Assembly (NCBI RefSeq): GCF_023284025.1
Contig: NZ_JAKIKR010000027.1
Coordinates: 1-60,889 of the forward strand
Length of the DNA: 60,889 nt
Source of the DNA: Shewanella abyssi
GTDB taxonomy: Bacteria > Pseudomonadota > Gammaproteobacteria > Enterobacterales > Shewanellaceae
Direction: 5' to 3'
The position numbers and the translations under genes were made by a program. The stretch's first letter is position 1; the number at the start of each line of letters is the position of its first letter. Positions 33,511-42,142 of the stretch are shown here, in pieces. Below the pieces are notes generated by a model. It was not told the origin of the DNA. It saw only the letters and a program-made list of their open reading frames with translations, and searched no databases.

Positions 33511-33536
33511 AAAAGCCTCCCTCGGGAGGCTTTTTT
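33511..33536 (+). terminator. Terminator of ihfB
   Basis: A GCCTCC/GGAGGC stem with tetraloop CTCG is preceded by four A and followed by six T residues. Confidence 0.9.
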
Positions 33537-33619
33537 ATATCTAAAACTTAGGTATCACTAGCTAGTTCGCTCTTTTTCTTAGATAATCAAAGCTTACCAA
33601 CACGTGTATGGAGCATAAC

Positions 33620-33940
33620 GTGAAGTCATTCATCATTGCTGTTTTAGTTGCCGCCTTTTTTTTCGTAGCGCTTATTTTTGGGGCTCGGAATGAACAAGTC
33701 GTTAGCATCAGTTACTTCGTTGCCCAGGGGCAATTCAGATTGCCAGTCGTGCTCGCTTTTGTATTTCTATCTGGTTTTATAGTGAGTTGGGTATTTGCGA
33801 TGTATCATATTGCTGGGCTTAAGTTTTCCATTAGACGTTTAAAAAAACAGTTGGCTGCCTCAACTGACCTGAACGCGACTAAAATATCGGCTAATGGCAC
33901 TGCTGTTATTGAGAATGCAGCAAAGGAAGTAGACGCTTAA
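33620..33940 (+). CDS. lapA: Lipopolysaccharide assembly protein LapA
   Basis: A 106-residue inner-membrane protein with two transmembrane segments (about residues 4-22 and 40-62) and a basic, coiled tail. It matches E. coli LapA/YciS, including GARNEQVVSISYFVAQGQFR. LapA with LapB links LPS assembly to LpxC turnover by FtsH. A GTG at 33620 after GGAG was chosen over an ATG at 33608 because it aligns with the E. coli start. Confidence 0.9.
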   Translation: MKSFIIAVLVAAFFFVALIFGARNEQVVSISYFVAQGQFRLPVVLAFVFLSGFIVSWVFAMYHIAGLKFSIRRLKKQLAASTDLNATKISANGTAVIENAAKEVDA

Positions 33941-33941
33941 T

Positions 33942-35102
33942 ATGTTAGAGATCCTCTTTCTGCTACTTCCTATCGCCGCCGGTTATGGTTGGTATATGGG
34001 GCGCAGAAGTGTCAGGCAAAAGCAGACCAATCAAAGAAAACAACTGAGTCGTGATTATTTCACCGGCTTAAACTTCTTACTGTCTAATGAGTCTGATAAA
34101 GCGGTAGACTTGTTTATCACTATGTTAGATGTAGATGATGACACCATAGATACTCATCTCTCATTGGGCTCGCTATTTAGAAAACGCGGCGAAGTCGACC
34201 GCTCTATTAGAATTCATCAAAACCTTATTGCGAGACCTAGCTTAACCACAGAGCAAAGAGATATTGCAATGATGGAGCTAGGCAAAGATTATTTGGCTGC
34301 TGGTTTTTATGATCGCGCCGAAGAAATTTTTATCAACCTCGTGAACCAAGATGATCACAGTGAAGAGGCTGAGACCCAACTTATAGCCATTTATCAAGTG
34401 ACTAAAGATTGGCAAAAGGCTATCGACATCATTAAAAAGCTCACACGTAAACGCCAACAAGTCTTAAAGCATGATAGTGCACATTTTTATTGTGAATTGG
34501 CGGCTGAGTCAGATGATGATTCCGTTAAATTTAAACGTTTGCTTGCTGCTATAAAACTTGACCCTAGTTGTGGCAGAGCTCTACTCACACTCGCTGAACT
34601 TTACTTAAAGACAGAAGATTTTAAAGCCTGCAAGCAATCAATAGAGAAATTGCTCAACACTAACATAGACCTTTTTCCGGATAGTCTAGCAATATCTAAA
34701 CAGGTTTACTTACTGACAGATGATAACCTTGGATATCAAGAACTGCTAAGAGAAGCTATAGAGAAAGGTGCCGGAGCAAGTGTTGCGGTCACTTTAGCAC
34801 AACATATGATTGCACAGGGTAATGAAGAAGATGCTGAAAAACTCATTCTAGAAGGCCTAATTCGTCACCCTACGATGAAAAGCTTTCAGCATCTAATGAA
34901 AATGCATGTCAAACAGGCGGAAGATGGCCAAGCGAAAAAAAGCTTATCGATGCTTGAGCAACTGGTTGAACAACAAATAAAATTTAGACCTGGATACCGC
35001 TGTAGTGAATGTGGTTTTCCATCACATCGGCTGTATTGGCACTGCCCCTCTTGTAAAAACTGGGGAAGTATAAAAAGAGTTCGAGGGTTAGACGGAGAAT
35101 AA
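33942..35102 (+). CDS. lapB: Lipopolysaccharide assembly protein LapB
   Basis: A 386-residue membrane-anchored TPR protein (E. coli 389). An N-terminal hydrophobic anchor (2-18) is followed by tetratricopeptide repeats and a C-terminal rubredoxin-like metal site, CSECG and CPSC, in the last 40 residues. LapB delivers LpxC to FtsH and limits LPS synthesis. It begins one base after the lapA stop, so the two are coupled. Confidence 0.95.
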   Translation: MLEILFLLLPIAAGYGWYMGRRSVRQKQTNQRKQLSRDYFTGLNFLLSNESDKAVDLFITMLDVDDDTIDTHLSLGSLFRKRGEVDRSIRIHQNLIARPSLTTEQRDIAMMELGKDYLAAGFYDRAEEIFINLVNQDDHSEEAETQLIAIYQVTKDWQKAIDIIKKLTRKRQQVLKHDSAHFYCELAAESDDDSVKFKRLLAAIKLDPSCGRALLTLAELYLKTEDFKACKQSIEKLLNTNIDLFPDSLAISKQVYLLTDDNLGYQELLREAIEKGAGASVAVTLAQHMIAQGNEEDAEKLILEGLIRHPTMKSFQHLMKMHVKQAEDGQAKKSLSMLEQLVEQQIKFRPGYRCSECGFPSHRLYWHCPSCKNWGSIKRVRGLDGE

Positions 35103-35166
35103 TATAGCGTTATATCTCCTAAAATATGATCCGTAAAACTTAAAACGCAAAGTGATTGGAGACAAG

Positions 35167-35862
35167 ATGACAAACAAACCTATTTTGGTTGCCTTAGACT
35201 ACGACAATAGAAATGATGCTTTGCAGCTGATAGATAAGCTAGACCCGGATATGTGCCGCCTTAAGATAGGCAAAGAGATGTTTACCTTGTTCGGCCCTCA
35301 AATGGTTAACGATATACATAGCCGTGGCTTTGATCTATTTCTAGACTTGAAGTTTCATGATATTCCTAACACAGTCGCTAAAGCCGTTTCAGCGGCTGCT
35401 GAACTGGGTGTTTGGATGACAAACGTGCATGCATCAGGTGGTCTTGCCATGATGGAAGCCGCGAAACGTGCTCTTGAAAACTACGGCGATAAAGCGCCGT
35501 TACTCATCGCAGTAACGGTTCTAACGTCTATGAGCGATGAAGATCTTAGATTGCTGGGTATTAATGTGCCAGCATCAGAACATGTTTTACGCTTAGCAGC
35601 GTTAACCAAACAAGCAGGACTTGACGGCGTCGTTTGCTCTGCGCAAGAATCAAGCTTACTGAAAGCAAAATTTGGACAGGAATTTAAGCTTATCACCCCG
35701 GGTATTCGACCAGTAGGTAGCGACAAAGGCGATCAACATCGGGTAATGACGCCACCTCAAGCACTTGCTGCAGGTTCCGATTATTTAGTGATTGGACGTC
35801 CAATTACAAAAGCTGCAGATCCGTTAAAAGCATTGCAAGATATTCACCAGTCAATAGTCTAG
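35167..35862 (+). CDS. pyrF: Orotidine 5'-phosphate decarboxylase
   Basis: The last step of UMP synthesis. The 231-residue TIM barrel has the catalytic D60-L-K62-F-H-D65 motif and the phosphate-gripping [16 protein letters not shown] loop. The start at 35167 follows GGAG; five upstream in-frame codons were trimmed. lapA-lapB-pyrF is the E. coli order. Confidence 0.97.
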   Translation: MTNKPILVALDYDNRNDALQLIDKLDPDMCRLKIGKEMFTLFGPQMVNDIHSRGFDLFLDLKFHDIPNTVAKAVSAAAELGVWMTNVHASGGLAMMEAAKRALENYGDKAPLLIAVTVLTSMSDEDLRLLGINVPASEHVLRLAALTKQAGLDGVVCSAQESSLLKAKFGQEFKLITPGIRPVGSDKGDQHRVMTPPQALAAGSDYLVIGRPITKAADPLKALQDIHQSIV

Positions 35863-35960
35863 CGCTTAGATTAAATGCTTTAACAAATGAGTGCAGTCAT
35901 ATAAGTTACAAGTTGATTAGATAATTAACGTTAAGTTTTGTCGCAAATGGGGTGCACTCT

Positions 35961-36773
35961 ATGTTTGATTACCAGGGTAAGAATGTTGTTGTTGTCGGTG
36001 GTACTAGTGGTATTAATTTAGGGATCGCCCTAAGTTTTGCAAAGGCTGGCGCCAACGTCGCAGTCGCGAGTCGCAGCAAAGATAAGGTGGATGCGGCGGT
36101 TGCTGAACTCACCGCAATAAACCCAGATGGTCACCATATAGGTGCTTGCTTCGATGTACGTGACTTGGATGCTTTATCCTTGGGTTTCAATTATATCGCA
36201 GCGACTTATACCACTATTGATGTACTCGTCAGTGGCGCCGCCGGTAATTTTCCAGCATTCGCTGAAAAGTTATCGGAAAATGGTTTTAAGTCGGTGATGG
36301 ATATTGACTTGCTGGGTAGCTTTCAAGTCTTAAAGCAAGCCTTACCTTTAATGGCTGCAAAGGGGGGCGCTATCATTCAGATCTCAGCGCCGCAAGCCTT
36401 TGTGCCGATGGCGATGCAGGTCCATGTCTGCGCGGCAAAAGCGGGTGTCGACATGCTGACGAAAACGTTAGCCATCGAATGGGGTAACAAAGGCATTAGG
36501 ATAAACTCGATTGTCCCAGGTCCCATAGCAGGCACGGAAGGCTTTAATCGATTAGCACCTACTCAGCAGCTACAAAGTCATGTTGCTAAAAGTGTTCCTT
36601 TAAGACGTAATGGTAGCTGTGAAGACATTGCTAACGCGGCACTATTTTTAGCATCCGATATGGCATCTTACATAACAGGTGCAGTATTGCCTGTTGATGG
36701 CGGTTGGTCACTAGGTGGCGCTGGCGCTGCAATGGCTGAAATCGGTCAATTAGCGAAACAAAAACAAAGTTAA
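35961..36773 (+). CDS. SDR-type 2,4-dienoyl-CoA reductase-like protein
   Basis: A 270-residue short-chain dehydrogenase with the cofactor loop GGTSGINLG. The usual YxxxK is missing its tyrosine: the sequence is V156-C-A-A-K160 within MQVHVCAAKAGVD. The same pattern (QVHxxxAKAxVD, then PGPIxGTEGxxRL) occurs in mitochondrial and peroxisomal 2,4-dienoyl-CoA reductases, which do not use the standard tyrosine. I therefore infer NADPH reduction of dienoyl-CoA esters, an activity also provided by the unrelated FadH in this window. The DUF2058 gene follows after 17 bases. Confidence 0.75.
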   Translation: MFDYQGKNVVVVGGTSGINLGIALSFAKAGANVAVASRSKDKVDAAVAELTAINPDGHHIGACFDVRDLDALSLGFNYIAATYTTIDVLVSGAAGNFPAFAEKLSENGFKSVMDIDLLGSFQVLKQALPLMAAKGGAIIQISAPQAFVPMAMQVHVCAAKAGVDMLTKTLAIEWGNKGIRINSIVPGPIAGTEGFNRLAPTQQLQSHVAKSVPLRRNGSCEDIANAALFLASDMASYITGAVLPVDGGWSLGGAGAAMAEIGQLAKQKQS

Positions 36774-36790
36774 ATTAGAGAATACAAGAT

Positions 36791-37333
36791 ATGGCAAATC
36801 CTTTTCAGGAACAGCTGCTTAAAGCTGGCTTGGTTAGCAAGCAAAAAGTAAGAGACACCAAAACACAGAAGCGTCGCGATAAGAAAGCCAAGGTCGATGA
36901 CGGTTCTGATGCGTTGAAAAAAGAGATCGAAGCAAAAAAATTGGCACAAATAGAAAAAGATAAACAGTTAAACGAACAACGTTTTGCTGCAGCTTCTGAG
37001 AAAGGGTTAGTTCGCGGCCTAGTCACCGAGTTGAAAAAGTTTGCGATTTCACCTTCTAAATCTGCTGAAATAAAGTTTAATTTCACTTTCGAGAAAAAAA
37101 TCTTTTCTCTATATGTGGATGAGAAGCTGCAAGGGCAGTTATTAAAGGGCCGTCTTGGCATTGTTAGGCATGAAGATGTGAGCTATTTGGTGCCCCATAA
37201 ACTTGTTGAACGAGTGAATCTTTTAGTTCCTGCTTGGGTAGGCTACCTATGGGCTCCGGAAGATAATGTTGCCGAGGTTGAAGAGGATGATCCGTACGCA
37301 GACTACGTTATTCCTGACGATCTAATGTGGTAA
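36791..37333 (+). CDS. DUF2058 family protein, YaiL-like
   Basis: A 180-residue cytoplasmic protein. The first 75 residues are highly charged and likely coiled (QKVRDTKTQKRRDKKAK, then KKEIEAKKLAQIEKDKQL), followed by a globular part and an acidic tail ending DDLMW. It matches the YaiL/DUF2058 family, sometimes described as nucleoprotein- or polynucleotide-associated; its true role is unknown. Confidence 0.8.
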   Translation: MANPFQEQLLKAGLVSKQKVRDTKTQKRRDKKAKVDDGSDALKKEIEAKKLAQIEKDKQLNEQRFAAASEKGLVRGLVTELKKFAISPSKSAEIKFNFTFEKKIFSLYVDEKLQGQLLKGRLGIVRHEDVSYLVPHKLVERVNLLVPAWVGYLWAPEDNVAEVEEDDPYADYVIPDDLMW

Positions 37334-37388
37334 CCGCTATTTTATATCGTTTTCTAAAGCTAATGTATTGAAGCATTAAACAACAATT

Positions 37389-37422
37389 AAAACCGTAATG
37401 AATTATTCATTGCGGTTTTTTT
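37389..37422 (+). terminator. Terminator of the SDR-DUF2058 unit
   Basis: A long stem (37389-37403 with 37405-37419, one mismatch) built from AAAACCG and CGGTTTT ends in seven T residues. Confidence 0.8.
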
Positions 37423-37550
37423 ATTGCCAATAGAAACTAAACTCACCCTTCTTCAAACCATTACATTAGCGAGCAATTTGCGTAACAGAAAAAACCCTGA
37501 GTACCATCTACATACCTTCTTTTAACCTGCCAACAGCCAAGAATGTCCTT

Positions 37551-37607
37551 CAGACTACGCCTTGATATGTAGCGCTACACTGCGATAGAACTTCAAGATA
37601 TAGTCTG
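37551..37607 (+). repeat. Interrupted inverted repeat with inner palindrome
   Basis: CAGACTA (37551) pairs with TAGTCTG (37607 end), then CTTGA with TCAAG, around an inner perfect palindrome TGTAGCGCTACA (37568-37579). It lies in the 390-base gap before the unrecognised 309-residue gene. It could be a scattered palindromic repeat, a small structured RNA, or part of a regulatory region. The rest of 37423-37808 holds no gene I can support. Confidence 0.45.
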
Positions 37608-37808
37608 CAGCAGATTATTCAAGCGCTATTTTTTCAGACTCTAGCGCTTCCATTTACCGCATAACTTGTTAATTGTTATATGTAATGACGGTAGCCAATC
37701 TAGAAATGGTTACTGTTCAGAGACCGTCAAAACTCGCCTTCAGATGCGAGCGACTGCGCTGGAGCGTGAGTGTAGACAACATATAGTTCTATACTGAGGA
37801 AGTGTTAA

Positions 37809-38738
37809 ATGAAAAGGATTCAAACAAACCAGGGTTACTATGGCGACAGAATCTCTGTTTTAGAAGATTATTTGATTGAGGAGATCCATAATCCGTCATC
37901 TAAACAGAGTGCGATCAACAGTCAAATAATTGAACAAACTCAACGGCTGGTGTTAGGCATTTATGCAAAAGATAAGCTCCATCGAGAAACCTTAAGTGAG
38001 ACTATCTTTTCAAAAAGTAATGTGTACCGTTCAGTGATCCATGTCGATCACTTGTGGTTGGTATATAAAGAACAACAGTTATGCGCTTATGTTTCAGGTA
38101 AACATATATATACCGCATCAGGTGAACAACTTTATCTGTTCAGTTCATCAATGATTGCTTCAGAGCTCAAAAATAAGCGACAACTCTTTTCAGTGTTAAA
38201 TGCCAGACAGATCATTTGCAGTGTCTTATCTTTCTGGAACAAAAGTGAAAACTTAGGTAAGCCAATGCCGTTTATCACTAGAACATTGAACCCTATTGTT
38301 GCTCAAACTGTTTATCAACTTGGCAGCAATATGTATCCAGATCTTGACGGCGTACCGATCACCGAAGTCGCTCGAAATAGATACAACGCGTTTGAAGATG
38401 TTATCAATGAACCTATAAGCGATGAAGGGATCCTAAATAACTCCTTTATGAAGCACACTAACTACGTACTAAAAAATGCTAAAGGACGGTCAGAACGTGC
38501 AAAGATCTATGATTTTTGCCGCAAGCTCGGTGACTCAAATGGAGCGGCACTGACAGGCGAGCTTAACTTTGAACAGGAATTAATTAACTACCTTAGAGCA
38601 AAGAGTGAGCACGATGATAGAAGCTTAAAAGACCTTAGCTTAATTGAGTTACTCAGAGATAACACTCAGGATCTAGGTATTCGCCAGCTTAAAACCAGTG
38701 CTTCTAAGGTGACATTGGAGGGACAAAGTTATGCTTAA
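37809..38738 (+). CDS. Unrecognised protein coupled to a flavoprotein
   Basis: A 309-residue soluble protein that I cannot place in a family. There is no signal peptide or membrane segment. The N-terminal third is rich in Gln/Glu and predicted helical; residues 70-110 look like alternating strands (HVDHLWLVYKEQQLCAYVSG); the C-terminal third has helices with many charged residues. GAGGA lies before the ATG. Its stop overlaps the start of the next gene by eight bases, so a flavin oxidoreductase is made with it. A possible operator TATAGTTCTATA lies at 37782-37793, just upstream. Confidence 0.75.
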   Translation: MKRIQTNQGYYGDRISVLEDYLIEEIHNPSSKQSAINSQIIEQTQRLVLGIYAKDKLHRETLSETIFSKSNVYRSVIHVDHLWLVYKEQQLCAYVSGKHIYTASGEQLYLFSSSMIASELKNKRQLFSVLNARQIICSVLSFWNKSENLGKPMPFITRTLNPIVAQTVYQLGSNMYPDLDGVPITEVARNRYNAFEDVINEPISDEGILNNSFMKHTNYVLKNAKGRSERAKIYDFCRKLGDSNGAALTGELNFEQELINYLRAKSEHDDRSLKDLSLIELLRDNTQDLGIRQLKTSASKVTLEGQSYA

Positions 38739-40398
38739 CCAACAAAGCCCTCGAAATAATAATCACGATGCTTGTCAAAACGTGATGAATGCCCTTAGCG
38801 AGCTAATAAATGTAAGCTGCCTAAGCAGTCAACGCGCCGCACAGTACTACGAGGCTAATACGATAGCGGTACAACGGCAATTTTCTGGAGCCATTATCGT
38901 TCAACCGATATTAGCCGAAAATGGTCAAAAACGTGAAGAGGAAAATATTCGACGCATCATCATGGTGCTTAACGAGTTTAATCTTGCATTTCTGCCGATT
39001 AGCAGTGGCCATAACTGGGGCTATGGCTCATCGATGCCTGTTGATGATGACCGAGAGCACTTTATTTTGGATCTATCAAATCTTAAACGAATTAAGCTTA
39101 ATGAAGAGCTTGCTATCGTTAATCTGCAACCCGGCGTGACTCAGCAAGACTTACGCGTCCACCTTGATCAATTGAAGGTAAAGCTGATGGTGCCGGTAAC
39201 GGGTGCGGGTCCAAGTTGTAGTATTGTCGGCAATGCACTGGAGAGAGGTTATGGGATCACCCCTTACTGCGATCATTTCGCGGCAGTAACCAGTCTACGA
39301 GTCGTGTTGGCAGACGGTACTGTTTATTGCTCAGCGGTAAACTCCTTAGACCATACAGAGGCAAAGGTCGCTGATATTGCCTATAAATGGGGACTTGGTG
39401 CCTATTTGGATGGCTTGTTTTCACAAAGTAACTTTGGCGTTGTGACCAACATGAGCATCCGATTGGCCCATTTACCAGAGGAGGTACAATCTTTTTACCT
39501 CTTCTGCGAAAATGATGCAGATCTTAACCATGCACTGCCGCTCGTTAGAGAGATCTTACGCGATTTCCCTGGCGTAGTAGGGTCTATTAACATCATGGAT
39601 GCGCGGCGAATGCTGTCTATGATGGTGCCGAGTGAGCAACAGCTGTCTTTAAGCTTAGATACTGATGTCGAAGAGTTGAAGCGGCGTTATAAAGTTGGCA
39701 GTTGGACCTGTGTTGGTAGTCTATACGGTAAAAAAGGGGTCGTAAAAGCGGTAAAGAAGGCAATAAGGGCCAAACTAAACAACAGCCTAGGTGTAAAACG
39801 GGCTGTTTTTATCTCTGCATGGGCTATTGCGGTGGCGAGTAAACTACTTGCGATCCTGCCTGAAAGGGTGTTAACGGCTCCAAAACGGCAATTGGAAACA
39901 CTACGGAAAAGCACCATGATTATGCGCGGAGAGCCAAATCAAGTCGCACTGCCGCTTGCCTATTGGCGTAATAACCAGCCGCCGTCAACTAAGTTGCTTA
40001 ATCCTGCTCGAGATAATTGTGGTTTGCTTTGGTACGCGCCACTGATCCCAGCGACATGCGCTAAGACGCGTGAGTTTGTCGATATGGTACGTTCAATCTG
40101 TTTGAAGCATGGTGTAGAGCCTTTAATAACGATGACGGCATTACAGCATGACTGTATTGATAGTACGGTGCCGCTGCTATTTGATAGGAATGACCGTTTA
40201 GCGGTGGCTTCCGCAAAGGATTGTCTGGATGAACTGTTCGACACTGGCTGCAAACGTGGTTTTATCCCCTACCGGTTGAATGTCGACCAACAAAAGCGGT
40301 TGTTACCCGCTGATGATCCCCATTGGTTAGTTGTCAAAAAGATTAAAGCTGCGTTAGACCCCAATAATATTTTGGCTCCAGGGCGTTACAACCCCTAG
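38731..40398 (+). CDS. FAD-dependent oxidase/dehydrogenase, VAO/PCMH type
   Basis: A 555-residue flavoprotein of the vanillyl-alcohol oxidase/p-cresol methylhydroxylase family. The FAD-binding domain shows SSGHNWGYGSS (near residue 90), LQPGVTQQDL, PVTGAGPSCSIVGNALERGYG and YCDHF; the C-terminus ends DPNNILAPGRY as in the family. Members oxidise phenolic or aryl alcohol substrates, some with covalently bound FAD. There is no signal peptide, and no cytochrome partner gene is next to it, so oxygen or a soluble acceptor is likely. The substrate and the role of the coupled 309-residue protein are unknown. Confidence 0.85.
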   Translation: MLNQQSPRNNNHDACQNVMNALSELINVSCLSSQRAAQYYEANTIAVQRQFSGAIIVQPILAENGQKREEENIRRIIMVLNEFNLAFLPISSGHNWGYGSSMPVDDDREHFILDLSNLKRIKLNEELAIVNLQPGVTQQDLRVHLDQLKVKLMVPVTGAGPSCSIVGNALERGYGITPYCDHFAAVTSLRVVLADGTVYCSAVNSLDHTEAKVADIAYKWGLGAYLDGLFSQSNFGVVTNMSIRLAHLPEEVQSFYLFCENDADLNHALPLVREILRDFPGVVGSINIMDARRMLSMMVPSEQQLSLSLDTDVEELKRRYKVGSWTCVGSLYGKKGVVKAVKKAIRAKLNNSLGVKRAVFISAWAIAVASKLLAILPERVLTAPKRQLETLRKSTMIMRGEPNQVALPLAYWRNNQPPSTKLLNPARDNCGLLWYAPLIPATCAKTREFVDMVRSICLKHGVEPLITMTALQHDCIDSTVPLLFDRNDRLAVASAKDCLDELFDTGCKRGFIPYRLNVDQQKRLLPADDPHWLVVKKIKAALDPNNILAPGRYNP

Positions 40399-40466
40399 CC
40401 TGATTATTGTTTAACTAAGCCCTAACTAAGGACTTAATTAAAATCTAACTAAAACCTCACTAAGCT

Positions 40467-40503
40467 CGGGCCTTCAATTGATGATGAAAAGGTTGAAGGC
40501 CCG
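40467..40503 (+). terminator. Strong hairpin downstream of the flavoprotein gene
   Basis: A perfect 11-pair stem CGGGCCTTCAA/TTGAAGGCCCG with a 15-base loop, 68 bases after the stop. No long T run follows, so termination is probable but not certain. The bases before it contain loose CTAACTAA repeats (40410-40455). Confidence 0.6.
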
Positions 40504-40696
40504 CACTTATTATTTCGTTGTAGATGCATATATTTCACTCACCCTTGTTATTTACAACAAGCTAGTTTAAATTCCTCTGTTTAAAGCAAGGAGTGCAAAC
40601 TCTCATGACGAGAGATACTTAGGTTAATTTACTTAAAATTGAACTCTACATAAGATTTACCTAATATCAAATTATCTCCACTACAAAGGACATGTT

Positions 40697-41425
40697 GTGA
40701 AAATATTTATTAGCCTTATCTTAATATTATTACCATTTGCTAGCTCAGCAAGTCCAATACCGGATTTTCCGTTTATTATTGTGACTGAAGAGATAGAGGA
40801 AAAAATCAAGCCAGACAGAGTCGAAGTCAGCTTCGCTATTGTCGCTTTTGATAAAAGTTCTAAAGTCGCAGTACAACAGTTGAGTCAAGCAACGTCGCAT
40901 GTCATTGACCTGCTTAAAGAGCACCAAATTGAATTAGCACAGTTAGAATCGAATCAGATGAACAAGCATAGCAAGCGCGCACGCAAGGATGGCGTATATG
41001 ATTTAGAAATACTGGGTTACAACTTAGAACAGAGCTTTACGTTAACGCTGACAGATTTAGCCGTGTACCCAGTGTTAATGAATCAATTGATTATGGTAGA
41101 GGGAGTGGAAGGCCTTTTCTCACATTTTAGCACCTCCAAAGAGACGGAACTACAATCGACATTGCTACAAAAAGCCAGCCTTAAAGTACGTATTAAAGCC
41201 GATGTATTAGCAGAAGCACAATCTAGACGGGTAAAGTCAGTTTACGGTATAACAACTGAAGGTTCGATTGCTGATGCATATGGCAGATTTTCGTTATCGT
41301 CCAGTGCTGCATTCGCTACCAAATACCGTTTAGGAAGCTCCCACACTAGTTCTGATTTTATGATGACTGTTCCTAATTCAATAACACTACGACAAGAAAT
41401 AACTGCGGTGTATGAATTAGAGTAA
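40697..41425 (+). CDS. SIMPL domain (DUF541) periplasmic protein
   Basis: A 242-residue exported protein: signal peptide MKIFISLILILLPFASSAS, then a SIMPL/DUF541 domain with the characteristic opening IIVTEEIEEKIKPDRVEVSFAI and the later KASLKVRIKADVLAEAQ helix. Members such as E. coli YggE are periplasmic and linked to oxidative stress, but their activity is unclear. The start is GTG at 40697 after AAAGGA. It stands alone. Confidence 0.85.
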   Translation: MKIFISLILILLPFASSASPIPDFPFIIVTEEIEEKIKPDRVEVSFAIVAFDKSSKVAVQQLSQATSHVIDLLKEHQIELAQLESNQMNKHSKRARKDGVYDLEILGYNLEQSFTLTLTDLAVYPVLMNQLIMVEGVEGLFSHFSTSKETELQSTLLQKASLKVRIKADVLAEAQSRRVKSVYGITTEGSIADAYGRFSLSSSAAFATKYRLGSSHTSSDFMMTVPNSITLRQEITAVYELE

Positions 41426-41494
41426 TACCGATGATAAACGAGAGTACGGCTCTAACTTGACTCATACTCCCAGCCTTACCTTCCCCTATGCTGC

Positions 41495-42142
41495 TTAAAG
41501 CTCGTAGCTATAGGCAATACTCAGCTTGTTATCGGTGCGATAGTTATCTTCAGAAAACGATCCCATCAGGCGCAGACTGTGCTTTTCAGTTATTTTGTAA
41601 CTTGCTCCGGCGCCGAGCCAATAACTGGAATAGTTGTTAGAGCCGATAGAGCCACCAGCATAAGTAACAACCGACCACTGAGCATCGATTGGACGAATGG
41701 CAAAAGCCCCTAAATAGGCACCGGTACTGTTATCGTTGTCTTTCTTGCCGTCAACGAAGCTGACACCAGCCATCGGGAATACCATCCACTTTCCGGTATC
41801 AACCCCCATCAGCGATAACGATACATAGGTACCTAAATTATAAGTGTTACGTTCCTCATGGCCATTGAGATAGCCGTTGAGTATGCCTTTTTCAAATAAC
41901 CAAGAACCGCCCAGCTGCCATTGACTGGCATCGGCATTAATCTGTCCCCGCAGCATTCTTGTTTCATCTAAGCCAATTGAACCGTTAAAGGTCAACTCGC
42001 CATCATAACCCGCCCCAATCTTGGTCATGATCCGTGTCGGGTCATCAAGGTGTTTGCTTTGTTTTGTTTCAGACGCAGCAACTGACATTGAACTCAATAG
42101 TGTCGCGGCAATCGTGATGTAAGAACAACGTATTAGTTTCAT
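41495..42142 (-). CDS. Small outer-membrane beta-barrel protein, unknown
   Basis: A 215-residue protein with a signal peptide (cleavage near VAA-SE, about residue 23) and alternating hydrophobic/polar strands (LGTYVSLSLMGV, GAYLGAFAIRP, WLGAGASYKITEKHSLRLMGSF) ending in SIAYSYEL. An aromatic/hydrophobic end and this strand pattern suggest an eight- to ten-strand barrel in the outer membrane. No specific family is recognised. Confidence 0.7.
   Translation of the reverse strand: MKLIRCSYITIAATLLSSMSVAASETKQSKHLDDPTRIMTKIGAGYDGELTFNGSIGLDETRMLRGQINADASQWQLGGSWLFEKGILNGYLNGHEERNTYNLGTYVSLSLMGVDTGKWMVFPMAGVSFVDGKKDNDNSTGAYLGAFAIRPIDAQWSVVTYAGGSIGSNNYSSYWLGAGASYKITEKHSLRLMGSFSEDNYRTDNKLSIAYSYEL

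Noticed and set aside
37684..37785. 33-codon frame MTVANLEM... before the unknown gene
   Set aside because: No ribosome site and no protein-like pattern.
37809..38738. Acyl-homoserine-lactone synthase (LuxM/AinS) identity for the unknown gene
   Set aside because: Considered because of the possible strand pattern and small palindrome upstream, but I cannot point to any conserved LuxM motif, so no function is assigned.
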